Shown: positions 32,205 through 44,762, counted from the first letter of the stretch. The stretch is 64,000 nucleotides of DNA from Delphinus delphis (GCF_949987515.2 NC_082687.1:115487838-115551837), one strand, 5' to 3'. Notes: generated from the letters alone by a model not told the origin. Numbers and translations: made by a program.

Positions 32205-35200
32205 ATCTCACAAAAATTTATATTAGGTCTACTTTTCTAGTATTTAACGCTTGATAATATTTTAGCAGATATAAACTACTAAGTAGATATTTATTTAATA
32301 AGTGAGGTGAGTGTTGAAGAATAATTGAGTTATCCAAGTGAAGAACAGGAGGGAGGGCTTCTCAAGTAGAACACAGTTAAGAAAACTATGGAGATAAGAA
32401 AGCATGGTGTGTGTTATAAACCACAAAGAGAAAGAGAGAAAATGATACATTAGATGAGTCAGTGAAGAAGTTATAGAGTGATTCCTGCAAATTTTCTGTT
32501 TGAAATTATTTTATAATAAAATTAATAAATTATTTGGAAATAAACATGAAATTGGAACTAAATACCAAAAAGTAAGGAAAAACACCTAGAACTTTGGCTT
32601 TATAGGAAGTTAGTTATGTAACATAAGCTTTTAAAAACTTATACTTTTCAAGGTCTTCATCAAGAGCTCATTTATACTCACTATTGTATCTTTCTTTATG
32701 ATTTTGAAATTTTAGATCTTTATATTACATCACAAAGTCTTCTAAACAGATGGGAACATTATGGGTGTTTAATATAGATTTTGTTATTGATTATTCTACT
32801 GAACATAGTTCGGCAACACAAAAACAAGCAATATTTATAAAATCACAGTTGTGTTATACCTTGGTTTTCTAATTAAAAAAAAGGTTATATTAGTGTTCTC
32901 ATCCTGCCTTCCCAAAGAAAATAAATTTAAAAAACATCAATAGTACTAAACTCTGAGCTAAGAGATGCATTCTTTAAAGTGCAATAGTTTTTATAGAAAT
33001 TGATTTATCTTTTCCTTGATATATCAGGTTCAAAAAGAACAATGTCAAAATGTGAAGCTGAATGAACAGAAGATTTGATGGAGCTTTAGATGTGTTTTGT
33101 TTTTACTAATGACAGCAGCTGAAAAGATCCTAGTGAGAGAAACTTATACATCTAAAATTAAGAAATTATTCAGATCTAGAACATTACACTTAATATCAGA
33201 TATTCAAGAATATGCTAAGTCAACAGACTCTTTTCTCAAACTTCTGATAAGACTGGAGTATGATAAAATATGCTAGTAATATAAATAACACAACAGGCTA
33301 TAACTAGACTATACTGACTCAAATACATTCATTTTGATTTCTTTAGAACTCTGGAGGAGAGTGAAAAATAGACCTTTGTGATTTGCCTAATAAAATGTCA
33401 TCATTTTAGACAAGCAGATTTAATTAATTCTATAGACCAGCACAGCGGAACTGTTTTGATTTTTAGTAGGGCATACTGCTTTTAGACATCTTATTTTGTT
33501 TTGAAGAAAGAAAAATATTTTAAAGAAATTCCAAGGCTGTGATTTTCTTCTTTTCACTTATCAAGATAGTTTTCAATGTGTAATTCTTCATAGAAAAATA
33601 CATTTAGTTACTCTTTATCTATGTTTACACACTTGCACTAATGGTTTATATACAACATTTATGATCTTCCCGAAGAAGCTTTGCAGATATTTGATATCAA
33701 GAACAGATTATGAGTTTGTATATTATTTTGTCTTAAGGTATTCAAATCTTTAAATGCTAGGAGACACAATTTGTGCTTGCTGAGAGTGATCGTCATTCTT
33801 TAATTTATTAACAAGTTTTAATGTTTATATGTCTAATTTTGCTTTTTTTCCTGGGCGAAGTAAAAATTGATAGAACATATTCATTGACCCATTTTTTACC
33901 TATTTTAACTTGTATAAATAACAAGTCAACCACACTTGTTATTTATACATCAAAACACCACTTCACGCTATAGGAGGTAATACCTTTTTTATGACACTAA
34001 AGTTATCAATAATAGTTTATAAATATTTAAATTGTTTGTGAATGCAATGATAAAAAATTTCTTTGTAGCTCCTTTCTAAGAGAAACTGAGCCTTAAATTA
34101 GGATAAGAATACCTCCTTTTCTTTGATAAATTTAGCCCACATCTAGTGACGGGTCTATTACCCATAGGGGCAGATAAACTGTTTTTTACAGTAAAGACAG
34201 GATTGGTTGAGTAGTTCTTTCTGATATGGGTCCATCTTGCAGTTACCTCTTTGTAAGATGGAGCTAAAAATAATTCCTTATAAAAAAAGATGACCTGTAA
34301 AAAATGTCCCAGTCATCACAGAATTAATGTCTAAGATTTTTGGGATGGGAAGAATGTGTTATTCACACTACTGAATTTATTTTATAGATGACTCATTTAG
34401 CAGCTTCAAACATTTTAAGAACTGACCCCATAACTTTTGAAAAAGGTGGAAGATAGGCAAGTTTTATATATATAGAGAATCTTACAATGTAGCTTTTCTT
34501 AAAGTAGATCTTCTTAAAGATACTATAGAAGTCAACTCAATATGCTCCTTTAAAACAAAGTTTGCTTTATTTTATTGTGGAGGAAAAATGTTTTAGGTGT
34601 ATTTGAGAGTATGACTGCAATGAGAAAGTTCTCACCAATTCTCATTGCACTACAATGCAACATCTTTAGCAGTATCAGAGGCTGCAGAGAGATTAAGGTG
34701 GAAAAGAAACTCATGGGATTAAACAATTAATAGACTGAGTTTTGGATTGACAGTAGAGCTATTTTTTATCTTTTGTAAATTATTGAGAATGGGTTATTTG
34801 TAAAAACATCCAAAATGGGCAAATCCTGTCCTAATTTTCATAAAGGAGAAAAAAAACCTGTGTAATAAAAAATACAGATTACAAAATTTTCCAGTTTCTA
34901 GAATATATTACTTGACTTTGAGGCAATGTTAAAAACAGAAAATTCAAAATTTCTAAATTATAGTTATATTGCTCCAGCAAAAATTATTTTCATAATCTTC
35001 AGACACATGCAATGATTAATGAATTTTATGATATATCACTATTGATGTTAACGTTGATCACCTGGCTGAGGTAGTGATCATCAAGTTTCTCCTCTGTAAA
35101 GTTATACTTTTTACTGATTTGCATAGTGTACTCATCAGAAAAAGTCGCTATATGCAGTCTACAATGAAAGACTAGAGGGTTATATGTCACCTCTTTGAAG

Positions 35201-35795
35201 AGGCAGTATTTACACAAATTATTTGGAATTCTTCTGTTCTGGAAAACGGGACATTTGTTCTCTCTCATTTATTTGGCTATTCAATTATTTATTATGTCAG
35301 TATAAATTGATGGATATTTATTTTATGCTGGGTTATAATTCAGTATTATTTAATTAATTAGTTTTGCTCAAATTATTTTGGCATTGGCCATTGGTAGCTC
35401 TTTGAGTTGGCTCATATGTCTTTTTGACATAACTCCATTGTGATATTTTGTTTTGTTTGATTTTTTAATTGTCTTTTTGTTGTGTACTTTCTTAATTTGG
35501 GGCACCAAAAGATGCCCAGGCTTATTATGTATAATTCCTGACCAGTCTTAGAATTAGCCACTTCTCCAAGGAGCCCTGGTTCCTTCCTTTATTGGAGAAC
35601 GGTGTCAGGAACGAAGATCCAGGCACAAAGTATGCTTATTGCTACTGGGTACTTTTAATACTAGGTCCCCTCAACCAACAGAACAAGGAAATATATGTGT
35701 ACATAAACATGTAATGTATACAACAATCTGTGTTATGTACACATACCTATAAATATGTTTATATGTAATCAGTTATATCTATATTAAGCTAAGTG
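32205..35795. other. AT-rich gene-free sequence
   Basis: About 3.6 kb with no recognised young repeat and no coding signal. Structure noticed: a perfect 16-bp hairpin at 33911-33949, and a 10-bp inverted repeat TGCAATGAGA/TCTCATTGCA at 34616-34625 and 34640-34649. Confidence 0.45.
33911..33949. repeat. perfect 16-bp inverted repeat, 7-nt loop
   Basis: Left arm TGTATAAATAACAAGT (33911-33926), loop caaccac, right arm ACTTGTTATTTATACA (33934-33949). The arms are exact reverse complements. It could extrude as a cruciform or fold as an RNA hairpin if transcribed. The stem is shorter than a typical pre-miRNA stem. Confidence 0.9.
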
Positions 35796-35799
35796 TAAG

Positions 35800-36480
35800 T
35801 TCACACTGTTCTCTAACTCTAATCCATTATCACATGGATCACTCTAGAAATCTCCCAGCTTGTATGTAACCTCCCCATTTACTATAAGAAACTTGACTCT
35901 CATCATCCACCATCCATTTATTTAATTGTCCAATTCCTGTATACATACTTCAAAATTATTAACTTGTACACTCACAGGAGCCAACTTCATCAACCAGAGT
36001 ACAGTGCTTATGTACGGTTTTTCTTGCTTTTAGTGTTACAGACTCTATTCATTTCTACAATGGTTACTCTTCCACTTACATCTGCCAGAGTCACAAGGAG
36101 ATCTGTTTTTGGATATTCATTGGGAGAACTCACTGGGGTTCCTGGAGGTGATGTCCATAAAGATATGGAGACCCATACGACTGTGGCCCCCAAGATCTAC
36201 TTTATTACCACACTAGTCTACACTCATTCCTTACACAGCAATTCCTTAATATATCCAGTTAAGTTTTCCTACCAATTAAATACTTCCAGTATCTTCTGCT
36301 CTAGATAAGCAGATCTCAATAATTATCTCTCTCTGGATGGGTCTGTCTCTCCAGATTCCAGGGTGGTCCGAGAAATAGAGTTGGTTTTCAAGTTTTTTCA
36401 GCTCTTTATTGTTGTAAGGACCAGAGTGGTGATGTCTAAGCTCTCCATGTTAGAGCTGAAAGTGGAAGGTGGGAATTCTT
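35800..36480. mobile_element. tentative ancient L1-like 5' UTR fragment
   Basis: Strings such as aattattaacttgtacactc, caaccagagtacagtgctta and attgttgtaaggaccagagtggtg resemble an old dispersed mammalian repeat that I associate with L1M 5' regions. Independent support: 36385-36470 is clearly homologous to 54090-54175 in this same window. The 114-codon frame (35964-36308) and the opposite frame are incidental. Confidence 0.4.
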
Positions 36481-39400
36481 TTTATTATGAATGTCAGGCA
36501 GCTGAGGAAGGAACAATTACTTCCTCATAGATACACCACTCATGGATTAAATGTACTTATATTGTCATATTTATGCTAAAGAAACTTTAATAATGTATGA
36601 CAGCTTTGATCACAGTGATTTGTTTCTTGAATACTCCAAGGTTTACTGGTTGGATTTTTTACCATTCTGGGACATTTCCACAGACTCCATTTGATTTTTG
36701 CATTTATACATCTATTTGCACTGCTATTCTTGTGATCTCGTCCCAGTTGACTTCCTGCCTGATATGTTCATTTTCTTAACATATGTGCTGTGTTCAACTA
36801 TTTCACTTTTTCTGTAGTTTCCTTTGGACTGTCCCTGGGAGAGAAGGTGGTAGATGAAACTTCTTACCTTCAAGGTCTCACTTCTTCAAGGGTAATGAAT
36901 TGCTATCTTCTCAGGCAACAGTTTCACTGAAAGCACAGGTTTCTTCCTCTTTTTATTGTTTATGTCTTTTCAAATTCCCAGGAAGTATGATTTCTAAAGC
37001 ATGGTCACTGACTGGGCCACTTACATTCTTAACATAGAAACTGCTTCAGAAGATCAGGGAATCAGCCTCTTTCTAATCTTCCATGCATCTCTTAATTCAG
37101 TGTGATTCAAAAGAGTTTTAGTAACTACAATCATGTGCCATATGTTGTTTCAGGTCCTGGTAATCAAGACATGAGCAAGATCATACCAATTTCAAGATTA
37201 GATCACTGGGTCATCAGAAGACCTAGCAGTTGGAGACTGATGGCAACTGTCTACCACAATGGAAGCATCTGCATAATGACTGACCATCATCTTCTTAGTA
37301 AATATTTTCTTCTTAGATAGCATATATTTTACTTAATAACACAGATTTGATTACATACCTATATTATCTAGAGAGAGAAGTTGAGATCAAAGACTATACG
37401 AAGTACCTAGGTCTTTTAGGGTAACAACTAGCTATCTACTTAACTTATATCTGAAATTCAATTTTAGAGTCTTGGTTTTGGTAGATAATTAATATCTTGT
37501 TCTCATCTGATGTACTAGGAATAACTTATATGAAAAATTAAAAGATGTGAACAAACCAGATTGAAATTTTTAAATTTAAAAATGTAATTTCATTTCTCAT
37601 ATACAAACAGAGACTAAAAACAGCATAAAAGAAGTTGAAAGGAGAAAGCACCATTAAAAATGGATGTTTCTTATATTCTATGAATTCACATCAGTTCAAA
37701 TTAAAAGACCCACACTTTTCTGATAATACTCAAAAGCTGTCTGTTATTCACATGCTTCCTCACTTTCTCTTGCTTTCCTGCTTTCTTGTCTTCTTTCATC
37801 TCATTTTAAATCTACTTCACATATGTGTAAAGGGAAGGGAATATGATTACTGCCTTTAGAAATTTTCTTCTAAGCAGTTTAACCTGAGTATGGAGCCATA
37901 AACCTTAAATTCAAACCTTTACCACCCCCTATTTCTGTGTATTATACACTGAAATTACCCATATTTTTTATCTTCAAGATAGAGTCATAAAAGACTCTAT
38001 CCTGGAGACTCTTTTATGACTCATAAAGTCATAAAAGTTACAAGAGTCATAAAAGTTCAAAGAAGTACAAAATCTACATGATGATTCCTGACCACTGCTC
38101 TGTGCGCCGTAGCTTTATTTCTACTTCTTACTGAAACATCTGTTCTAGAGTTTATAATATCTAAACTTTTACCACTTTTTAAGGTTAAGAGTAAGAAAAA
38201 CACTTTATTAACATTATTGTAGGATACTGAGCTTTGGCATTGTGGGTCTTTGGATTTGTTGTTTTGGATTCAACATTTCACCCAGTTTCCCCCTCTGCAT
38301 AATAAGAAAAATGATGTTGGACTTAGTGTGAAATGGTTGTTTTAACTAATGTATATAAATTTTTTTGTAAACTGAAATACATAATACAAGTAACACCTAG
38401 AATATACAACTGAAACATCACTCACAATCCATTCAAGGGGTAGAACATATGTTAGAAATTCTATAATTAATACTGATTTCCACTTTTAAAAATGATATTC
38501 AATTCTTTCATAATTGACTATAACAATAAATTAACTTGCTCAGCTATTAAAATGTTTTAAATCTGAAATTCAAATTCCACTTAAAGTATAAATATTGCCT
38601 TTTCTTTTGTCTGTACTTTCATACCTGTTTAAAATATATTATAATCTATGCAAGCAGAAAACTGATTATGTATTAAAGAACAGTGTAGGCTTATATATAT
38701 ATCTGCATCCTTTGCTTTCTGGGTCACTTATGTTTAAATTACTGACAAAACATATCTCTAGAGCTCTCAACCATATATATGAATTAAGCTGAGGAGATTT
38801 GAAACTGAATTAAAATCTGCTTCATGTAATGCTTAGAATGACAAAATTTCTAAGTCAGTTTAGTTTTGATTAGAGAATATTTATTTTTGGTGCCAAATGT
38901 TGAAAATACAAGAAACTAAGTTGAACTTTTAAAATGCTGAGAAGGAAATGCATATGGGAAGTCATTATGACATTTTTAGCACTCCATTGTGTGGTGTAAT
39001 GGAGTTTGGCTACATTTGTGTACAGGCAGTAATTTTGGGGTGGAAAGGTGGATACATATTTGCATAAAATCACAGGCTTAACAATGAAAAGAAGGTTTTT
39101 GATTCCCTGGAGAGGTTGATTGCTTCTCTGCAGAAGTTTGGTTGGACAAAACTGGACTGAGATCAGGCACAGTTAGCTATAATTTCTGTGTTTCTTAATG
39201 ATGCTCTGTGGGTATGATAAATAAAAGGGACTTCACATATGCTGTGTTTATATCTATTCAAACACTATCTCACTGTATTGAAATAACTGCATTATTATGT
39301 TTTTCACCTAGTCAAGGTAAAATTTTAATGATTTAGAGAAAGCCAGGTAAGACATCTTTCTCCTACCTTCATTCCAAATATTCAGCTTTTACAGAAGAGG

Positions 39401-39725
39401 GAAGGAATCACTGTTACTTGCTTGGAATTCTTGTGCTCTGGGCATGACTAAGCTAACATGGATCTATTTATGCATGGAGATATTCACTGGCCAAACCTGA
39501 ATCACTGGTGGGGATGTGTCAGAGTCATGTCAGGATGAGTCCATTGTGAGGGTTTGACAGTGATTTTCTTACTCTTCACTTGACATGAAAGTAGGAAAAT
39601 GTGCTTGACCAAATGGATTTTCCACCCTTGCTTCCCTATAGTCAAACAAGAGGCAAAGGTGGAATTCTTTTGCTTAGAATAGGATTTTTAAAATTTTATT
39701 TCCTCATCGAAGAATTTCTATTTCT
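36481..39725. other. AT-rich unique sequence
   Basis: No gene or young repeat. A cluster of four GTCATAAAAG-type decamers, one inverted, occurs at 37984-38055. 36590-36780 may be an L2-like scrap. Short frames are unremarkable. Confidence 0.4.
37984..38055. repeat. GTCATAAAAG repeat cluster with hairpin
   Basis: GTCATAAAAG at 37984-37993, its reverse complement CTTTTATGAC at 38011-38020, and direct copies at 38028-38037 and 38046-38055. The first two can pair across a 17-nt loop. Confidence 0.85.
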
Positions 39726-39742
39726 TAAGAATTCCCACGTTG

Positions 39743-40041
39743 GGCTTCCCTGGTGGCGCAGTGGTTGAGAGTCTGCCTGCCGGTGCGGGGGTCACAGGTT
39801 TGAGCCCTGGCTCAGGAGGATCCCACATGCCGCAGAGCAGCTGGGCTCGTGTATCACAACTACTGAGTCTGTGCTCTAGAGCCCACGAGCCACAACTACT
39901 GAGCCCGCATTTTACGGCTGCTGAGGCCCCCGCGCCTAGAGCCCGTGCTCTGCAATGAGAGAGGCCACTGCAATGGGGGGGCCCTGTGCACCGCAACGAG
40001 AGGAATGGCTCTCACCAAAAAATAAATAAATAAATAAATAA
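39743..40041 (+). mobile_element. long CHR-1-related SINE with internal duplication
   Basis: Shares the ggcttccctggtggcgcagt head with CHR-2, but the body has repeated caactactgag / gctctagagccc blocks and ends in (AATA)n, giving about 300 bp instead of about 200. Target duplications AAGAATTCCCACGTTG (39727-39742) and AAGAATTCCCATGTTG (40042-40057) differ at one position, probably CpG decay. This is an older or longer subtype than the others here. Confidence 0.9.
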
Positions 40042-40059
40042 AAGAATTCCCATGTTGAA

Positions 40060-41270
40060 TAAAGGGGAATTACTTTGAAAAAACAAATCAAAGTAGGAGA
40101 AAAGCAGTGAATAAGTCAGCTTTGTTCTTTTACCCTGGTGTTTTACAGATTAAACAAATTCAGACCTAAACTTGTAATTACCCATATTAGACTATAAATA
40201 AAAATTGGTTCCTTATTTGCTATGACATACTGGATAAGAGCAAGATTAGAAATTGCTAATAGTCTATAACTCATAAAAAACTTGCTATTTAAATAGCTGC
40301 TCATACTTTCCTTATGATAGGTAGGCATTTCCAACTTTTTTTTTTTTAAGTAGAGCATTTACCTCTTTTGTATCTGTAAATCCAAGGCACTGGATGAACA
40401 AAATACACAATGAGTTGGTACTCTTCCAAAGATTGTTTTTCTGCTTTGCATAGTGAATGGAACTCTTCTTTTGCAATTTTGGAAGTGAATTTTTACTATC
40501 ACTTTTTGGAAGTGATAGTAAATGTACACACAAAGAGAGAAATGTTGATGTGCAGATAATATTAGTAAGAAGGAAATATGACCTTTAGGACAATGATGGC
40601 TGATATGCTCTGATATACACATGATATAATTCATTTCAGGCAGGTAAAAATAACTGAATATGTATGATAGGTCCTGATAAATAAATGGGATAAATCTCAA
40701 ATATATGACAGCCAGAATCTCCTCTCATTTTCTTCCAAGAGTGTGAGGGAAGAGGAATAATGTTACATTTTGTAAGGTGAATCTGACACAGCTGTCAGTT
40801 GTATTAGCTCAGCTTCCCTTCCATAGGAAGCATGATGATGTATTGGTTCTCACTTCTCCATGCATTTACTTTCTGTTTTGAAATAGAAAAGTGACCTCAG
40901 CTTAGTAAGTGACCTTCAGCTGCACAGAAGAAGAGCAGCTCAATACCCAAGCACAAATACTGCTGAACTAAGTGGTTTATACATATGTTCCTAGTTTTTG
41001 TGAGATGCCTAATCCCAACCCAAGAGCCACTGGCTGGGGTCTCAGAAACCACCAGGATCTGGGTTTCTAAATGATCCCAGCTTCAGACGCCTTTGGCTCC
41101 TAGGTACAAATTTTTAAGTGACAGGAGTCGCAGTGTAATGAAGAAACCAAAGTTATTTTCAAAAACTACAACTGACAAAATGCTGTTTAATGGAATAGAG
41201 CTGACAAGGCATTTGGAAAGAACTGTTCATAAATATTTAAATGCACTCTTAGGGCAAAAATTAGATTGAA
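40060..41270. other. AT-rich unique sequence
   Basis: No gene recognised. It holds a perfect 13-bp inverted repeat at 40492-40522. Frames at 40312-40700 (minus) cross that hairpin and are not coding-like. Confidence 0.4.
40492..40522. repeat. perfect 13-bp inverted repeat, 5-nt loop
   Basis: TTTACTATCACTT (40492-40504), loop tttgg, AAGTGATAGTAAA (40510-40522). Hairpin-capable. Confidence 0.9.
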
Positions 41271-42555
41271 TTACATTAATGTGACTAATTTAGTTTGTTT
41301 TTTTTTTTCAATTACAGAAGAATTCATTTAGTGAACAAAATAGCTTTGGCTTTGCCAGCTTTAATTTTTGCAGTCTAGTCGCTTTAATTTAGCATCCTGT
41401 GTCTAGTCATGTATTTGTAAATGTTGCTAATTCATCAATAGAAGGTGAATTCAATCTCCATACTAAATAAGTTAAAGTTGAAGTTGCTGATTACAGACAT
41501 CAAGTAACTTATTAGTAATTTTTTGTGTCACTTTGTTCTCTAAGTGTAGGTTCATTCTTCATGACATTGACACCTTGACAGTTGAAAAGAAATTAAGGAG
41601 AAATAAATGGCAGTTAAGCACATATATTAAAATTAAAAGAGTAACAGTGTATGATTTCAGAGATATTGAAGAAGGTAGTCAGCTGGCTGCCACATGGTCA
41701 AAACACAGGCTTATATATTGTCTGCTTTCAATCACAGGTGCAGAGCTATGCTATTAGTCAACAACTGCATTTATTTTTTCTTTCTTTATTATTTTTTTCT
41801 GTTCCAACATGTCATCCTGTTTAAGAGAATATATTTTACTACAGTACCTGATTTCTCCTACTTGAAATTCAGATGAAATAGGAATGAATCCTTAACTATT
41901 GAAGGTTTCTGGAGTCTTTGATAACTGGCTTGTAGAAGTGGAAAACACTATACAATAGTCAAGAACCCAACAATCAAGAGCAACTTCAATGAATGTAGTT
42001 TTGTCTTTGTGGAGGGCATGGCAACCTACTGTGCCATTGCTTTTTTGTTACAGCTAGGCAAAGATGCATTAATATGCAGCAGTAATATTGTGGTTTTTCT
42101 TTTTTTACTTACCAGTGAATTTGATGTGTATTCCTACATGTTTTATTGCATAGCTGAGGTTTATAAATATGCATAAATATACAAAGCATCTTAATTATTC
42201 ATTTTAAGTAGACAGAGCATTTTAGGTTGGAAGTTAGGCTAATTTTTGGAACTCTATTTTCTCAACTCTAACTGGATTTATATAAAACTTTTAGTGCTCT
42301 TTGGCAAGTATGTGAAAACAGTTTTTATTGCTTCAATCAATAAAACATTTTCATCTGAAAAATGTGCATGCCGTTCTTTTTTTAATTGAATAATAGGTTT
42401 TCTGATGTTTCTGGTATTATTTTTAAAGTAATTCATTGTATTGGCAATTATGTTTAGCCACTAAAAACAAGCATGTAAAGAGAATTTAGCTTCACAAAAT
42501 AATATTCAAAAATTACTTCCTTTTATTCACTAATCTTATTCTTATTTGCTCATTG
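41271..42555. other. AT-rich sequence with homeodomain-like sites
   Basis: 41275-41520 contains several TAATT/ATTA-type cores (cattaatg, actaattt, ttcaattaca, ctttaattt twice, gctaattc). This is common in AT-rich DNA, so regulatory meaning is unproven. No coding region recognised. Confidence 0.3.
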
Positions 42556-42579
42556 ATAGCTATCATAGTAATGTTAATG

Positions 42580-42720
42580 ATACCTAATGACATGTTTTAC
42601 TTTTGGGTAGTTGCAATAATATGCCCTTTATGGACCTATTTCATTTTTGAAATAACCAGATTAGAGAGACACTACTACCCACATTTTACACATGAAGAAA
42701 CTGAGGCTCAGAATTCCAGC
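42580..42720 (-). repeat. MIR, antisense
   Basis: acccacattttacacatgaag followed by aaactgaggctcagaattcc is the antisense MIR core. It directly abuts a sense MIR. Confidence 0.6.
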
Positions 42721-42734
42721 TCACAAGCTCAAAT

Positions 42735-42930
42735 CCCTCGTTTGAACATTGGTTCAAATCCCTGCCCTTTCATTTACTAACCATGTTATCTTGAGGAAGC
42801 TATTAACCCATTTAGGATTACTGATTGTAAAATAGGAATAATAATGCCTGTATGATATGATTATCGGGATGTTGAAATGAAGTCATCTGTGACTGGTATA
42901 AAATGAGCATTTAATAAACAGTAGTTACTA
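42735..42930 (+). repeat. MIR, sense
   Basis: tttactaaccatgttatctt, gattgtaaaataggaataata, gatattgaaatgaag-like and gagcatttaataaacag follow MIR sense order. Head-to-head with the antisense MIR just upstream. Confidence 0.65.
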
Positions 42931-43360
42931 TTATAGGGTCTAACTGCTCTACCTGTGATTTTGAGCCCACTTGGTGCCCAGAAATTTCTTCATAATTTAT
43001 GTCTCCTTTCATTTCTCTCATCAATTTCTCCTTATCCACTAGAATCTAACCTTCAGACTACAAACATGTCCTCATTTCATCTATCCTAATGAAAGAAAAC
43101 AAAACAAGCAAATAAAAATATCTAGACATTTAAAATAAATAATTAGCAAACCCTTTCCTCCAAAACTTTGCAACACACTGCAAATCATTGTTGTGCCCTT
43201 TCTTATCTGCTAAAGTTAACAAGTTAACCTATAATAATAGAAATCTGAATAGGAATCACTTTCTCACTACGCATCATTTTTTAAAAAATAATTGCAATGT
43301 GGTTTTTATGAAAGTAATATATGTTTTAAATTAAATAATTAAAATTATTTAATAACCAAA
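42931..43360. other. AT-rich spacer
   Basis: No gene or repeat recognised. Confidence 0.4.
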
Positions 43361-43361
43361 A

Positions 43362-43810
43362 CAAAAAAGGAGACAGAAATGGAGGAGGGGGAGGAGGAGG
43401 AAGAGGATGAGGAGGAGGACAAGGTTCAGTTGGAAGGAAGGAAGGAAGGAAAGAATGTAGGAAGGAAGGGAGGGAGGGAAGGAGAGAGGGAGGAAGGAAG
43501 GAAGGAAGGAAAAAGGGAGGAAGAAGAAAGGAAGGAAGGAAGGAATGTAGGAAGGAAAGGAGGGAGGAAGGAAGGAAGGGAGGGAAGGAGGGAGGGAGGA
43601 AGGAAGGAAGGAAGGGAGGGAAGGAGGGAGGGAGGAAGGAAGGAAGGAAGAAGGGAGGAAGACGAAAGGAAGGAAGGAAGGAATGTAGGAAGGAAGGGAG
43701 GGAGGAAGGGAGGAAGGAAGGAAGGAAGGAAGGAATGTAGGAAGGAAGGGAGCGAGGGAAGGAGGGAGGGAGGAAGGAAGGGAGGAAGGAAGGAAGGAAG
43801 GATGGAAGGA
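43362..43810 (+). repeat. homopurine (GGAA/GGGA)n satellite, about 450 bp
   Basis: Plus strand almost wholly purine, built of gaagg, gggagg and ggaagga units. A rare pyrimidine-bearing motif (gaatgtagg) recurs at about 43453, 43543, 43681 and 43733, marking higher-order units of roughly 90, 138 and 52 bp. The related blocks aaaaagggaggaagaagaaa and aagaagggaggaagacgaaa sit at equivalent positions, supporting expansion by unequal exchange. The 152- and 173-codon frames across it are translation artefacts. Confidence 0.95.
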
Positions 43811-44165
43811 TTTTACATTATGGAAGATGAAAATTAACTTAGTATCCCCAAACTTCCAGCCCTTTTCCACCCGCAGGGTTCCCTTTTATTCATCCTAACA
43901 GTATATCCAAAGGAACTCTGAAACTTCTCCCTGCAGTTAAACACATCAAAGAATTTTTTATTCCATTTCCTTCTCCTGAAGCTGCTTCCATCCTGTGTGA
44001 TCTCTCTCCAGCCACAGCCATGGTCTTAGGGTGTCCTTCCTCAACTGTGTATCTTCTGTCCTTGCCTTCTCTCTTGTGTCTAATCCCAAGTTCATGGATC
44101 CTGCATCTTCCTCTCTTTTAGCCTGCTCTCCTTTGGAGTCTGCTCATCCCACAATAGTTTCCTGG
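43811..44165. other. unique sequence
   Basis: Pyrimidine-rich, no family or gene recognised. Confidence 0.4.
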
Positions 44166-44169
44166 GAAG

Positions 44170-44762
44170 GGATGCATGGGAAATGTATCTTTAAGTACTT
44201 ACATGTCTGAAAATAGCTTGATAGTGGCCTCAACCCTAATTGATATTTGGGTATGGAGTTTTGGATTGTAAATCAATTTGTCTCAGCCTTCTGAAGGTCT
44301 GCACCACTGTATTCAGACTCGTGGGATTACTCTTGAACAGTCTGATGACATTTTAATTTATGTTGCATTGTATAAGACTGGCTTATTATTTTCTCCTTAG
44401 GATTTTTTTCTATACCACTATATTCTGAATTACTGGATGATCGCCCCTGGGAAGATTATTTTTCCAATTGTGACAATGGGCAATTATTGTGATCCTTTAA
44501 TATGAGATTAAATTTTCTTTGATTCCTTTGAATATCAAAATATTTGATAATTTCTTCCCACTTTTTGTTGGTTTAATCTTCCATTCCTGTTAGTAGTATA
44601 TTAGACATTTTATATAATATTTTGTTCCTCTTTTTCATTTTCTATCTTTGTCTTTTGTACTCCTTTCTAAAAGATTTCTTCAACATTATCATAAGATTTC
44701 ATCAATTGTTTATTGACCTTCGGCTGTTGAATGATAATTGAATTAAGTATTAAAAAGTTTAT
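44170..44762 (-). mobile_element. ancient L1M/HAL1-like fragment, antisense
   Basis: acatgtctgaaaatagcttg, gagttttggattgtaaatca, ccttctgaaggtctgcacca and gaacagtctgatgacatttt follow the antisense order of old L1M/HAL1 elements. It is interrupted on its right by plus-strand L1 3' ends and may resume at 45560. Confidence 0.45.

Noticed and set aside
43349..43870. 173-codon Ser/Pro/Leu/Phe-rich frame (minus) and 152-codon Gly/Arg/Glu/Lys frame (plus)
   Set aside because: Both are readings of the homopurine satellite; the absence of stops follows from the repeat composition.
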